Part shown: positions 7,300-17,116 of the stretch, piece by piece
How positions within the stretch are numbered: the stretch's first letter is position 1
Layout: every line of letters starts with the position of its first letter
Source: Mobiluncus massiliensis
Lineage (GTDB): Bacteria; Actinomycetota; Actinomycetes; Actinomycetales; Actinomycetaceae
DNA length: 64,000 nt
Direction of reading: 5' to 3'
Assembly: GCF_949769255.1 (NCBI RefSeq)
Contig: NZ_OX458329.1
Location: 558,001 to 622,000, forward strand
Notes under the pieces: model-generated
Database searches by the model: none
Told to the model about the DNA's origin: nothing
The model's input: only the letters and a program-made list of their open reading frames with translations
Translations under genes and position numbers: made by a program

Positions 7300-8709
7300 A
7301 TGACTGATTTGAAATCTGTTGCGTGTCCACTTCCGGCGCTGCCCGCAGGTGCTCCCGGGGCGGACGTGACCTTGGAGGACGGGGCCATTCGTCGCACGAT
7401 TTTGCCCGGAGGAACGCGGGTTATCACCGAGCATATGCTGGGCACCCGCGCCGCTACCGTGGCACTGTGGGTCGCGCGCGGCTCTCGTGACGAGGTCGAG
7501 GGGGCGCGGGGCTCCACGCACTTCTTGGAACACCTTTTATTTAAAGGAACCCCGCGTCGCACCGCCCATCAGATAGCGATGGAATTTGACGCGGTCGGAG
7601 GCGATTCCAACGCCGCTACCGGCCGGGAATGCACCCACTACTATGCCGAAGTTTTGGGCGAGGACGTGCCCATGGCCATTGATGTTTTGATGGATATGCT
7701 GTGCGCGCCCTTGCTCAATGCCGCCGATTTTGAGATGGAACGCGGCATTATCCTCGACGAGCTGACGATGGCGCTGGATAACCCCAGCGAACAGGCTTTT
7801 GACGAATTTACCCGCCGGGTTTTTCCGGCGCATCCGCTGGGGCGTCCCATTGGCGGCACGATTGAATCGGTAAAAGCCGACACCCTGGAGGCCATAGTGG
7901 CTCACTACCAGGCTGGATATGCCCCGGATCGCCTGGTGGTGGCGGCCGCGGGGGACGTCAGTCACGACCAGGTGTGTGAACTGGTGGCGCGGGCTCTGCA
8001 CCGTCCCGATTCCCCGTGGCCGCAATGGCAATCCGCGCCCGACGCGGCCCAGCCCGCCCTAGACTTCAACACTGTGGCAGCCGTCCCGCTGGGTAGCCCC
8101 GCCGACCGTTGCGGGAACAGTCTCAACGCGGCTGGTCAGGGCGCATGGAAACCCGAATCCGGGGTGTTCCAAATCGCCGGAAAATTCGAACAAAGCCGGG
8201 TCATCATCGGCGGACCGGGACCGGGGGTAGCGGACGCGAATATGCCCGTCATGAATGTTCTGAACACCGTGCTGGGCGGGGGCATGAGCTCGCGTCTGTT
8301 CCAAAATATCCGGGAAAAGCGCGGTCTGGCCTACACCACTTATGCGTTCAACTCGTCGCATCGGGACGCGGGCAGTTTCGGGGTGACCGCGACCTGCAAT
8401 CCGGCGAATGTGGACGAGGTAGCGGCGCTGCTGCGTGCCGAGCTGGAGGAAATCGCCACCAACCCAATCCCCGCGGACGAGCTAGCCCGAGCCAAAGGCC
8501 AGCTACGCGGCGCCACCCTGCTGAGTCTGGAGGATAACACCGTGCGCGCCAATCGCCTGGCTCATGCCGAAATCCTGCGCGGGGCCTATATCCCGCTGGC
8601 CACGAAGCTGGACCAGATGCAGGCCGTTACCGCCGCACAAGTGCGGGATTGGGCGGCTGAACTGGCGAAACGTGCCACCATCGAGGTGCGGTTGGGGCCG
8701 GGGGAATAA
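7300..8709 (+). CDS. M16-family zinc peptidase (insulinase/processing-peptidase-like)
   Basis: 469 residues. The inverted zinc motif HFLEH is at 74-78, with a third ligand Glu154 in GIILDEL 76 residues on, which is the M16B spacing. The C-terminal half carries the GGGMSSRLFQNIREKRGLAY substrate-binding segment. These peptidases form clamshell dimers and degrade or process peptides; in bacteria they are cytoplasmic. The gene precedes dapA, as in many actinobacteria where it also follows pnp. The -10-like TAAAAT lies 9 bases before the ATG and there is no RBS, so the transcript may be leaderless. Confidence 0.93.
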   Translation: MTDLKSVACPLPALPAGAPGADVTLEDGAIRRTILPGGTRVITEHMLGTRAATVALWVARGSRDEVEGARGSTHFLEHLLFKGTPRRTAHQIAMEFDAVGGDSNAATGRECTHYYAEVLGEDVPMAIDVLMDMLCAPLLNAADFEMERGIILDELTMALDNPSEQAFDEFTRRVFPAHPLGRPIGGTIESVKADTLEAIVAHYQAGYAPDRLVVAAAGDVSHDQVCELVARALHRPDSPWPQWQSAPDAAQPALDFNTVAAVPLGSPADRCGNSLNAAGQGAWKPESGVFQIAGKFEQSRVIIGGPGPGVADANMPVMNVLNTVLGGGMSSRLFQNIREKRGLAYTTYAFNSSHRDAGSFGVTATCNPANVDEVAALLRAELEEIATNPIPADELARAKGQLRGATLLSLEDNTVRANRLAHAEILRGAYIPLATKLDQMQAVTAAQVRDWAAELAKRATIEVRLGPGE

Positions 8710-8798
8710 AACTGTCCCCGGCAGTTTAGCCGCACCCCCTTGCGTCCACATGGCGGACGGAGCTTCCATCATGTGAACAAAGCGCTTAAGATGACTGC

Positions 8799-9680
8799 AT
8801 GAGTACTTTTGGGCGTTTTTCAGTAGCGATGGTGACTCCTTTCCATGCGGATGGTTCGGTGGATTACGAATCCGCCGCTCGCTTGGCGAAGCACCTGGTG
8901 GACACCGGCTGCGACGCCATCTTGGTTTCCGGCACCACGGGGGAAGCCCCCGCCACGCACTTAGACGAAAAAGCTCAGCTGTTGCACACTGTGCGCCACG
9001 CGGTAGGGCCCGACATCAAGGTCATCGCCGGGGTCAGCTCCAACGATACGGCCCACACGGTCGCGATGGTGCGCTCGGCGGCTCAGAACGGCGCCGACGG
9101 ATTGCTGGTGACCGCGCCCTATTACAATCGGCCTTCCCAAGACGGCATTGTCGCCCATTTCCAGGCGGTTCACGAGGAAAGCGACCTGCCCATTCTGGTC
9201 TATGACATTCCGGGCCGCACCGGGGTGCGCATCGCCCCCGAAACGATGGACCGGCTGGCCCGGCTGGAGCGCGTGCGGGGCGTGAAAGACGCTACCGGTA
9301 ACGTCAGCGCTGGTATCCAGGCCATGCGGCGCACCGGACTGGAATGGTATAGCGGCGACGACGCGTTGAACTTTTTCTTTATGGCAGGCGGCGCTTCCGG
9401 GGTCATTTCAGTAGTGGGACACGTGGAGGGCAAGCGGATTTCAGCCCTGCTGGATGCCGTTGCCGTGGGTGACCTGGACCGCGCGCGGCAGCTGGACGCG
9501 GCCCTGGAACCCTCGAATCGCGCCATTATGGGCGCCGGTCAGGGGGCGACTTACGCGAAACAGGCCGTTTACGCCTTGGGGTTAATCGAGTCCCCGCGAC
9601 CCCGCCTGCCGCTGGTGGAACCCAGCGAGACTGAAATCGCCGAGATACGCCGGGCTCTGGTGAGCCAAGGCTTGCTTTAG
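8799..9680 (+). CDS. dapA: 4-hydroxy-tetrahydrodipicolinate synthase
   Basis: 293 residues, a typical TIM-barrel DapA. It condenses pyruvate with aspartate semialdehyde, the first committed step to lysine and diaminopimelate. The Schiff-base lysine is Lys163 in GVKDATGN. The proton relay Thr46-Thr47 (SGTTGE), Tyr109 and Tyr135 (VYDIPGRTG) are all present. It lies 48 bases before dapB on the same strand, so the two steps are probably co-expressed for peptidoglycan precursor supply. Confidence 0.97.
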   Translation: MSTFGRFSVAMVTPFHADGSVDYESAARLAKHLVDTGCDAILVSGTTGEAPATHLDEKAQLLHTVRHAVGPDIKVIAGVSSNDTAHTVAMVRSAAQNGADGLLVTAPYYNRPSQDGIVAHFQAVHEESDLPILVYDIPGRTGVRIAPETMDRLARLERVRGVKDATGNVSAGIQAMRRTGLEWYSGDDALNFFFMAGGASGVISVVGHVEGKRISALLDAVAVGDLDRARQLDAALEPSNRAIMGAGQGATYAKQAVYALGLIESPRPRLPLVEPSETEIAEIRRALVSQGLL

Positions 9681-9728
9681 AAACGGCCGGCACGGTCGGA
9701 CAGTCGCCACGAAAGGGAGGAAGCGGAA

Positions 9729-10472
9729 ATGTTGAAAGTCGCGGTAATCGGAGCCAAAGGTCGCATGGGCAGCCAAGTCTGTGCCGCGGTCAGCGCCGCG
9801 CCGGATATGGAGCTGGTCGCCCAACTGGACCGGGACGATGACATCACCGCTGGTTTGCGCCGTGCGCAGGCCACCCACGCGGTCGACTTCACCATTCCGG
9901 CCAGCGCGGAAGCCAACGTGATGGCGGCCCTGCAAGCCGAAACGCACGTGGTGGTCGGTACGACCGGCTGGAGTGAGGACGCTTACCAGCGGGTTCGCCA
10001 AGCCGCCCAGGCCGCCGGCCGTTCCGTGCTGATTGCCCCCAATTTCGCCATTTCCGCCGTGCTGGCCATGAAGTTTGCGGCCGCGGCAGCCCCGTACTTT
10101 GAATCCGTGGAAATCCTCGAAATGCACCACCCTGACAAACTCGATGCCCCTTCCGGCACCGCCATCGCCACCGCGAAAGGCATCGCCGCGGCGCGCGAGG
10201 CTGCCGGTGCCCCCGACTTCCCGGATCACACCGAATCGGATCCGCAGGGGACGCGCGGCGGAAAAATCGCGGGCGTGCCGGTCCACGCAGTGCGTTTGCG
10301 CGGCTTGTACGCCCACGAGGAAATCCTTTTCGGTAACCCCGGCGAGCAGCTGGTAGTGCGCACCGATTGCTTTGACCGCGTGTCCTTTATGCCCGGAGTG
10401 CTGTTGGGGCTGCGCAAAGTCGCTGCTTTCCCCGGGCTCACGATTGGCTTGGAGCCGCTGCTGGGGCTCTAG
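9729..10472 (+). CDS. dapB: 4-hydroxy-tetrahydrodipicolinate reductase
   Basis: 247 residues. The N-terminal nucleotide fold has VIGAKGRMGSQ (7-16). The catalytic motif EMHHPDKLDAPSGTA contains His133 and Lys137, matching His159/Lys163 of the E. coli enzyme. It reduces the DapA product to tetrahydrodipicolinate. GAAAGGGAGG lies 11 to 20 bases upstream of the ATG as RBS. It follows dapA; RNase J is 140 bases downstream. Confidence 0.97.
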   Translation: MLKVAVIGAKGRMGSQVCAAVSAAPDMELVAQLDRDDDITAGLRRAQATHAVDFTIPASAEANVMAALQAETHVVVGTTGWSEDAYQRVRQAAQAAGRSVLIAPNFAISAVLAMKFAAAAAPYFESVEILEMHHPDKLDAPSGTAIATAKGIAAAREAAGAPDFPDHTESDPQGTRGGKIAGVPVHAVRLRGLYAHEEILFGNPGEQLVVRTDCFDRVSFMPGVLLGLRKVAAFPGLTIGLEPLLGL

Positions 10473-10612
10473 GTGCGGCTTTCCTCTGTCCTGTTCCTAT
10501 TCCCGTTTCTCTATCCCGTGCACAAGGGCCGAGCCGGATTTTTGTTCCTGCGGCGTGCGTTCCCGGGCGGGTGAGTCAGCCTGGGGGAGGGGCAAACCGC
10601 TAAGATAGGGGG

Positions 10613-12307
10613 GTGAGTGAAGATATTTTTCAGCTGCCACAGCCCGGCCCGGCCCAACCCGATGTCTTGCGAGTGGTGCCCTTGGGCGGTCTGGGCGAAG
10701 TCGGCCGCAACATGACCGTTTTGGAAACCGAAGGCAAAATCCTGATTGTGGATTGCGGGGTGCTGTTTCCCGAAGAAATCCAGCCCGGGGTGGACCTGAT
10801 TCTGCCGGATTTTACCTATATTCAAGACCGAATGGACGACGTGGTGGGCGTGGTGCTGACCCACGGACACGAGGATCACATCGGAGCGGTGCCCTACCTG
10901 TTGAAACTGCGCGAGGATATTCCCGTCTACGGTTCGCACCTGACGATAGCGCTCGTGGAACCGAAACTTTTGGAACACCGCTTGTCAACCACGAACCTGC
11001 GGGTCAAAGCAGAGGGCGAGCGGCTCGACTTGGGACCTTTCCACCTGGAGTTTTGCGCCGTCAACCACTCGATTCCCGACGCTTTGGCGGTCATGGTGCG
11101 TACAAAAGCCGGCTCCGCGCTGATTACCGGGGACTTTAAGATGGACCAGCTGCCCCTGGACGGGCGCATTACCGACCTGCGTGCTTTCGCCCGCTGGGGG
11201 GAAGCCGGGGTCGACCTGTTCTGTGTAGACTCCACGAATGCTGAGGTCCCGGGCTTTATTGCCTCCGAACGGGAGATCGGACCCGTCCTCGAGGACGTAT
11301 TCCACCACGCTACCGGCCAGATTGTCGTGGCATCGTTTGCCTCCCACGTCCACCGGGTGCAGCAGGTGTTGAACGCCGCCGCGAAGTCTAACCGCAAGGT
11401 CGCCCTGGTGGGGCGATCTATGGAACGCAATATGACCATCGCCGCGGAGGCCGGTTACATGACCGTGCCGGACGGGGTGCTGATTGACCTCAAGGACGTC
11501 AATTCCCTACCACCCGAACGCCGCGTTTATATGGCTACCGGCTCGCAGGGCGAACCGATGGCCGCCCTGTCGCGGATTGCCAACCGCACTCATCGGACGA
11601 TTTCTATCGGCCAGGGCGACACGGTGGTGCTGGCGTCCTCCCTGATTCCCGGCAACGAAAACTCGGTGGGGCGCGTCATCAACCAGCTCATTCGTCTGGG
11701 CGCGCAGGTCGTGCACAAGGGTAATTCGAAGGTTCACGTTTCCGGTCACGCCGCCACGGGCGAGCTGCTCTATGCCTACAACATTGTGAAGCCAAAGAAC
11801 GTGATGCCCATTCACGGCGAGATTCGCCACTTGGTCGCCAACGGGAAACACGCCGTGAAAACCGGGGTCGACCCGCGCCACGTCATGCTTGCCGAGGACG
11901 GGGTGTGCGTGGAAGTCAAGAACGGTGAGGCCCAGATTGTGGGCCAGGTGCCGTGTGACTTCATCTATGTGGACGGTACCTCTATCGGGGAGATTGGGGA
12001 GTCCGAACTCTATGACCGCCGCGTGCTGGCCCAAGAGGGGTTTGTGGCGGTTTACGTGGTGATGGAGATGAGTACGGGGACTATCCTCGCTGGTCCGACC
12101 GTCATCGCCCGCGGGGTGGCGGAAAACGACGACGTGTTTCGGGATATTGAGCCGGCCATTGCTGACGCGTTGAGCGCGGCGGCGGCCGACGGACAAGCCA
12201 GCGTGCGGGACATGGAGCGGGTCGCCCGCCGCACCTTGGGCCGTTGGGTGTCCAAGCGGTTGAAGCGCGCACCCATGATTGTGCCCCTAGTGCTGGAAGC
12301 TGACTAG
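10613..12307 (+). CDS. rnj: Ribonuclease J
   Basis: 564 residues from a GTG start. It is a beta-CASP metallo-beta-lactamase RNase with the zinc motif HGHEDH at 84-89, further His ligands in ALITGDFKMD and the SGHAATGEL region, and the RNase J C-terminal domain. RNase J combines endonuclease and 5'-3' exonuclease activity in RNA decay and maturation. The dapB-rnj order is common in actinobacteria. A PfkB-like gene begins 16 bases downstream. Confidence 0.96.
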   Translation: MSEDIFQLPQPGPAQPDVLRVVPLGGLGEVGRNMTVLETEGKILIVDCGVLFPEEIQPGVDLILPDFTYIQDRMDDVVGVVLTHGHEDHIGAVPYLLKLREDIPVYGSHLTIALVEPKLLEHRLSTTNLRVKAEGERLDLGPFHLEFCAVNHSIPDALAVMVRTKAGSALITGDFKMDQLPLDGRITDLRAFARWGEAGVDLFCVDSTNAEVPGFIASEREIGPVLEDVFHHATGQIVVASFASHVHRVQQVLNAAAKSNRKVALVGRSMERNMTIAAEAGYMTVPDGVLIDLKDVNSLPPERRVYMATGSQGEPMAALSRIANRTHRTISIGQGDTVVLASSLIPGNENSVGRVINQLIRLGAQVVHKGNSKVHVSGHAATGELLYAYNIVKPKNVMPIHGEIRHLVANGKHAVKTGVDPRHVMLAEDGVCVEVKNGEAQIVGQVPCDFIYVDGTSIGEIGESELYDRRVLAQEGFVAVYVVMEMSTGTILAGPTVIARGVAENDDVFRDIEPAIADALSAAAADGQASVRDMERVARRTLGRWVSKRLKRAPMIVPLVLEAD

Positions 12308-12323
12308 CTCAGGGAGAATCGCC

Positions 12324-13259
12324 GTGGCTCGTTTCATTTCCACTCAATCAATCAACCTGGAACTACCCTTGCGGGTTGACCACCTGCCCAATCAAGGTGC
12401 CGAAGTCCGTGCCTCCATCATGGAAGGGGCGGTCGTGGCCGGAGGATTCTTTGTGGTCGCCACCGTGGCGCGGCAAGGCATCGCCGCCTGCGTGACGGCT
12501 CCCCTGGGAACTGGCCCGAACTCGATTCAGGCCCGACACTCCTTGGGCAGAGAAGGGATTTCCGTGCTTTCCCACGAAATTGTGGGGGATATCGGGTTGC
12601 GGATAGCGGCCATAGATTCCGAAGGGGTGCGTAGCGTCATTACGTCCCCCGGCGTAGAAATTGAGCCCGACCCGCGCGACCTGGCGGGGATAATTCTGCG
12701 GGACAATGATTATGTTTTTGCCAGCCTCAACGATCTGGCTTACCCACAGCTGGCCGAAATTCTCACGAACTGGATTGAACAGCTGCCGAACAATCTGTTC
12801 CTGGCGGTGGCGGGGGGCCCGCTGGTCGGGGAAGTCGACCTGGACGTGATGGTAAAAATCCTGGCCAGGGCGGATTTGTTGACGTTGAATAAGCACCAGA
12901 CCGAGACGGTGCGGATGCGCTTGGGGCGCGGTCCCATTGCTGAGGTGCTACGCCGTTACGTAAAACCGGAGACGATTTTGGTGCTGCGTGACGGGCCAAA
13001 CGGGGCAGCGATTCAGGAATTTGCGGGGCAGATGCCGCGAGGAGTGCCCGCTTATCCCACTGACTTGGTGGACACAACCGGAGCCGGAGAGGCCCATACC
13101 GGGGTCCTGCTGGCCTCACTGATGATGGGGCTACCGCTAGACCAGGCTTGTGAGCGGGCGAACGCGGCCGCCTCGCTGGCGATGGGGCGACGGGGTTACT
13201 ACCTAATTCCCACGGCTTCCCAAATCGATAACTTCCTGGCTGCGAACTCTCGGCTATAA
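12324..13259 (+). CDS. PfkB/ribokinase-fold protein with altered catalytic motif
   Basis: 311 residues, with the overall PfkB fold: the hairpin start, an NKHQTE segment, LVLRDGPNGAAI, and motif 2 at 250-256. The motif reads DTTGAGEAHTG where the family has DTxGAGD; the catalytic-base Asp is Glu256. Motif 1 also lacks the usual Asn (GGFFVVATVARQG). The fold normally phosphorylates sugars or nucleosides, but these changes leave activity and substrate uncertain. The RBS AGGGAGA precedes a GTG start 16 bases after rnj, so it is probably co-transcribed. Confidence 0.85.
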   Translation: MARFISTQSINLELPLRVDHLPNQGAEVRASIMEGAVVAGGFFVVATVARQGIAACVTAPLGTGPNSIQARHSLGREGISVLSHEIVGDIGLRIAAIDSEGVRSVITSPGVEIEPDPRDLAGIILRDNDYVFASLNDLAYPQLAEILTNWIEQLPNNLFLAVAGGPLVGEVDLDVMVKILARADLLTLNKHQTETVRMRLGRGPIAEVLRRYVKPETILVLRDGPNGAAIQEFAGQMPRGVPAYPTDLVDTTGAGEAHTGVLLASLMMGLPLDQACERANAAASLAMGRRGYYLIPTASQIDNFLAANSRL

Positions 13260-13320
13260 TCCCACCTTTTCGGCGTGGGAGTGCCAAAAAAGGTCCCCGA
13301 GCGGATAGCCTAAAAACGCT

Positions 13321-16053
13321 ATGAGTGCGACCAAAACACAAGCTAAAACCAACCCGTCGAAACGCGGGGCTGCTGGCGGCAATCGAAAAACAGCTCGACC
13401 GGGCAATCGCCCCGAGCCGACTCGCTCCACTTTGGACCCCCAGGTCAAACGCGACATTTTGGGGCTGTGCCTCATCGCTCTGGGGATTTTGGTAGCTCTG
13501 CGGGAATGGTTCGGCCTTTCCGGTACAGCCGGGAACGTAATTCATGTGACTTTCGCGGGAATTTTCGGTGTGTTTGCGGTCATTTTGCCCATTGGTCTAG
13601 GGTTTCTCGCCGTGCGTTTGTTCCTGCGGGGTCGTTTCCTTCCCGACCCGGACAATGACGGTGTCACCGAGGCAGAAGCTGCGGAAGTCGCCGCGCTTCG
13701 CGGCGCGCAGGAAACCCGGATTCTGGTGGGGCTTTTGGTTATCTTGGGAGCGCTGGCGGGAATGGTGCATGTGGGGAAGGGTTTGCCCTGGCCCTCCACC
13801 GGTTTTCCCGAGATTATGGCGGCCGGAGGTCTGCTGGGCTGGTTCTTCGGTCATCCTATCGGCGTGCTGTTTTCGCCGTGGGGAGCATTCCCGCTGCTGA
13901 TTATCATGATGCTGATTGGAGTCCTCATTACCGGGGGAATTCCGGCGGCTACCCTGGTGACGCTGATTCGGCAGCGTTTTGCCCGACTGACTCCAGGTCA
14001 CGACCTCAGCGATGCAGAGTCGGAGATAGTGGACCTCAGCGGTGCGACTGAAGTCATGACACCCTCGCGGATGCCCTGGAAACGCCGTCGCCCCCAGTCC
14101 GATGCGGACGAAACCAAGGTCATGGAGTCGGACTCGACCTTGACCGCTCAGTCCACAGACCCTGTCGCGACACAGACCCTCCCGGAGCCGCCCGCGACCG
14201 GAGCCACCGAACTGCTGCCTTCTCGGAAACGCGGGGGACGGCATAAGGCCGAAAGTAAACCGGCCCAGGCGACACCACAGCCCGAACCGTCTGCCAAAAC
14301 TCAGGACACTCTGCCGGAGCGGGTCCACACCGGCTTGGGACACGACATCGACTACCACCTGCCCTCGCTCGACCTGTTGAAAGTCGGGCCTGAACACGTG
14401 AAACGTTCCCCGGCTAATGACCGCGTCATCGAGTCCCTGACCAACGTCTTTCAGCAATTTGGGGTCGCGGCTGAGGTTACCGGCTTTTCACGCGGGCCGA
14501 CGGTGACCCAGTACGAAGTCACACTCGGTCCGGGAGAAAAAGTCTCGAAGGTAGAAGGGTTGTCCAAGGACATCGCCTACGCGGTAGCGTCCCCGGAAGT
14601 GCGGATTTTGTCACCCATTCCAGGAAAATCCGCGATTGGGATTGAAATCCCCAACGCGGACCGCGAAAACGTTTACCTCGGTGACGTGCTGCGTTCCGAA
14701 GCGGCCGCGCGCCTCACGCATCCGTTGGTCACCGGGGTCGGCAAGGACGTGGAGGGCGATTACGTCCTGACTAACATTGCCAAGACCCCACACCTGCTGG
14801 TCGCCGGGGCGACCGGGTCGGGTAAATCTTCGTTCATTAACTCGATGATTACCTCCATCATGATGCGAGCCACCCCGGAACAGGTCCGGCTGATTCTGGT
14901 CGATCCGAAACGGGTGGAACTCACCGCCTACGCCGGGATTCCACACCTGGTCACGCCCATTATTACCTCGGCAAAGAAAGCCGCGGCGGCGCTGGAATGG
15001 TGCGTCAACGAGATGGATATGCGCTACGACACCCTGTCGAACTACGGGTACCGTCACGTTGATGATTTCAATCAGGCGCTGCGCGCCGGCAAGGTACAAA
15101 AGCTGCCCGAGTCGCGTTTCGAGCCGGAATGGATGCCATACCTGCTGGTCGTGGTGGATGAGCTGGCCGATTTGATGATGATTGCGCCGCGGGATGTGGA
15201 AGCCTCCATTCAACGCATCACCCAGCTGGGTCGCGCGGCGGGAATCCACCTGGTGTTGGCGACGCAGCGTCCCTCCGTGGACGTGGTCACGGGCATCATC
15301 AAAGCTAACGTGCCCTCCCGGCTCGCTTTCGCAACTTCCTCGAACCAGGATTCCCGCGTGATTTTGGATCAGTCCGGGGCGGAAAAACTTATCGGTCAGG
15401 GCGATGCCCTCTACCTGCCCAGCGGGGAATCCAAGCCGCAGCGGGTGCAGGGAGCCTGGGTTTCCGAGGAAGAGATCGTGCGGGTTGTCGCCCACGTCAA
15501 GGCGCAGATGGAGCCCGTGTATCGCGAAGGCGTCACCAGCGAACAGGGCAGCGAGGAAGCCAAGGTTCCCGAAGAGATTGGCGACGACTTGGACGACGTG
15601 CTGGCCGCCGCCGAACTGGTGGTTTCCACCCAGTTCGGTTCCACTTCGATGATTCAACGCAAACTGCGCAAAGGATTTGCCAAAGCCGGTCGGTTGATGG
15701 ACATTCTCGAAACTTACGGGGTTGTGGGACCTTCAGAAGGCTCCAAACCGCGCGAAGTCCTGGTCACGAACGAAGATTTGCCCGGCGTCCTGGCCATGCT
15801 GCGCGGAGAAACCGCACCTGAGCCGGACCTCTCGCCGGACGGGGAGGAACCGGAAGACGACACCGGGGAACCTTTTGACGACTCTGCAGACGAGGAGCCT
15901 CCGGCACCGGCCCCGGAACCCAACGATGCTGCTACCCGCCCGCTCGACCCCACGCCGGCATTTTCCGACGGGCCCGACCCGGCAACCCCGCCGACCCAGG
16001 TGGGCCGCCAGGAATTATACGATTCGGACGATACCGAGCCTTTGCCGTTCTGA
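13321..16053 (+). CDS. ftsK: DNA translocase FtsK/SpoIIIE
   Basis: 910 residues. Four or so transmembrane helices lie in the first 220 residues, followed by an acidic and Pro/Thr-rich linker to about 340. The RecA-like motor has Walker A GATGSGKSS near 497-505, Walker B LLVVVDELADLMM, and ATQRPSVDVVTGIIK. The DNA-reading gamma winged helix is at about 760-830 (STSMIQRKLRKGFAKAGRLMD). An acidic, Pro-rich tail follows it. FtsK pumps chromosome ends through the septum and activates dif recombination. pgsA follows after 13 bases, as in many actinobacteria. Confidence 0.97.
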   Translation: MSATKTQAKTNPSKRGAAGGNRKTARPGNRPEPTRSTLDPQVKRDILGLCLIALGILVALREWFGLSGTAGNVIHVTFAGIFGVFAVILPIGLGFLAVRLFLRGRFLPDPDNDGVTEAEAAEVAALRGAQETRILVGLLVILGALAGMVHVGKGLPWPSTGFPEIMAAGGLLGWFFGHPIGVLFSPWGAFPLLIIMMLIGVLITGGIPAATLVTLIRQRFARLTPGHDLSDAESEIVDLSGATEVMTPSRMPWKRRRPQSDADETKVMESDSTLTAQSTDPVATQTLPEPPATGATELLPSRKRGGRHKAESKPAQATPQPEPSAKTQDTLPERVHTGLGHDIDYHLPSLDLLKVGPEHVKRSPANDRVIESLTNVFQQFGVAAEVTGFSRGPTVTQYEVTLGPGEKVSKVEGLSKDIAYAVASPEVRILSPIPGKSAIGIEIPNADRENVYLGDVLRSEAAARLTHPLVTGVGKDVEGDYVLTNIAKTPHLLVAGATGSGKSSFINSMITSIMMRATPEQVRLILVDPKRVELTAYAGIPHLVTPIITSAKKAAAALEWCVNEMDMRYDTLSNYGYRHVDDFNQALRAGKVQKLPESRFEPEWMPYLLVVVDELADLMMIAPRDVEASIQRITQLGRAAGIHLVLATQRPSVDVVTGIIKANVPSRLAFATSSNQDSRVILDQSGAEKLIGQGDALYLPSGESKPQRVQGAWVSEEEIVRVVAHVKAQMEPVYREGVTSEQGSEEAKVPEEIGDDLDDVLAAAELVVSTQFGSTSMIQRKLRKGFAKAGRLMDILETYGVVGPSEGSKPREVLVTNEDLPGVLAMLRGETAPEPDLSPDGEEPEDDTGEPFDDSADEEPPAPAPEPNDAATRPLDPTPAFSDGPDPATPPTQVGRQELYDSDDTEPLPF

Positions 16054-16066
16054 CTAGGATGGATTC

Positions 16067-16666
16067 ATGACCGCAAACCCGCAGGAAGCGCCGCAGCCGC
16101 CCGCGCCCCCGAACTTTAACATCGCCAACGTGTTGACGGTGATTCGCCTGATTTTGGTGCCGGTATTTATTTGGTTGATGCTGGTGCCGGGGGTGAAGGC
16201 ACAAGTGTGGGCCTTCGTGGTGTTCGCCGTGGCCTCCGCGACAGACAAATTGGACGGGACCCTGGCGCGCCGGCTGAACCTGGTCACCGATTTTGGCAAA
16301 CTTGCCGATCCTATCGCCGATAAAGCCCTGGTACTCAGCGCATTTGTGCTGCTGAGCCTGCACTGGCCGGTGTTTTGGGCGGTAACTGTCCCCGTTTTGG
16401 TGCGGGAATTGGGGATTACCCTGATGCGCCTAGTGTTGGCGCGCCGGGGGCGGGTCATGCCCGCCAGCCGCGGCGGCAAGCTGAAGACCGTGACCCAGAT
16501 TACGTTGATTTTGCTGCTGTTGATTCCGTGGGAGGCCCTGGTCCCCGCGGCGTGGCCGGTGGTGCGCATCGTGGCGATAGTTCTGTCGGTCCTGGTCGTA
16601 GTCATTACGGTGTTCACCGGGATTGACTATGTGCGTCAGGCCTTGCACCCGGCTGAACAGCACTAG
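16067..16666 (+). CDS. pgsA: CDP-diacylglycerol-glycerol-3-phosphate 3-phosphatidyltransferase
   Basis: 199 residues with several transmembrane helices. The CDP-alcohol phosphotransferase motif is clear: DKLDGTLARR, then DFGKLADPIADK, matching DGxxAR...GxxxDxxxD. PgsA makes phosphatidylglycerol phosphate at the membrane. It closes the ftsK-pgsA unit. Many actinobacteria have cinA and clgR directly after it; here an accessory block follows until about 20.8 kb. Confidence 0.93.
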   Translation: MTANPQEAPQPPAPPNFNIANVLTVIRLILVPVFIWLMLVPGVKAQVWAFVVFAVASATDKLDGTLARRLNLVTDFGKLADPIADKALVLSAFVLLSLHWPVFWAVTVPVLVRELGITLMRLVLARRGRVMPASRGGKLKTVTQITLILLLLIPWEALVPAAWPVVRIVAIVLSVLVVVITVFTGIDYVRQALHPAEQH

Positions 16667-16669
16667 CCA

Positions 16670-16843
16670 CGAGGGCGGAGCTCCTTTCCCGCCACCTTCC
16701 GTAGTGGACTTCAAGCTGCCAGAGGCGTTCGCCTGGGGCAGGTCTGTCGAATTTTCGGTGAACGGCGTTATCGAAGCCAGGGCAGTCACCGACAACGCCC
16801 CCGCAGCAATAACCGCCAAAAGTTTATTTCTGATGGTTCCCAT
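16670..16843 (-). pseudogene. Truncated signal-peptide ORF
   Basis: A good RBS (GAGGAGA) and ATG open a typical Sec signal peptide, MGTIRNKLLAVIAAGALSVT, followed by a short Ser/Gly/Thr-rich mature start. After about 50-58 codons the frame runs into the antisense of pgsA and loses any protein-like character, although it stays open to 16430. The 3' part of an exported-protein gene was probably lost when the adjacent accessory DNA was rearranged. A very short secreted peptide is the alternative. Confidence 0.45.
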
Positions 16844-17116
16844 TTCTATCTCCTCGCTTCCAAAACCGGGAAATCAACCGAGCCTTTGTACTCCTAATAT
16901 CGTTCGACAGGGGTTTTTCGGACACCCAAGGTGCTGCGGTGCGTGTCGCGGGAGCTTTATTGGGTTTTCTGTTTTTGACTTTTTGTTGCAAAATAGCGGA
17001 AAAGGATTGCAATTCCAACGAAAACTGGACATGGCTCCTTTATTTTTCGCGGAACTGTCCGTAGAATTTTTATCAGGAGGTCGGAAAAGCCGACCGGGCA
17101 AGGAAAGGAGACGAAA

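Noticed and set aside
14611-15657. Long antisense ORF (348 codons) within ftsK
   Set aside because: It is a shadow of the ftsK motor frame with a His/Gly/Val/Arg-rich composition; ftsK motifs on the plus strand are complete.
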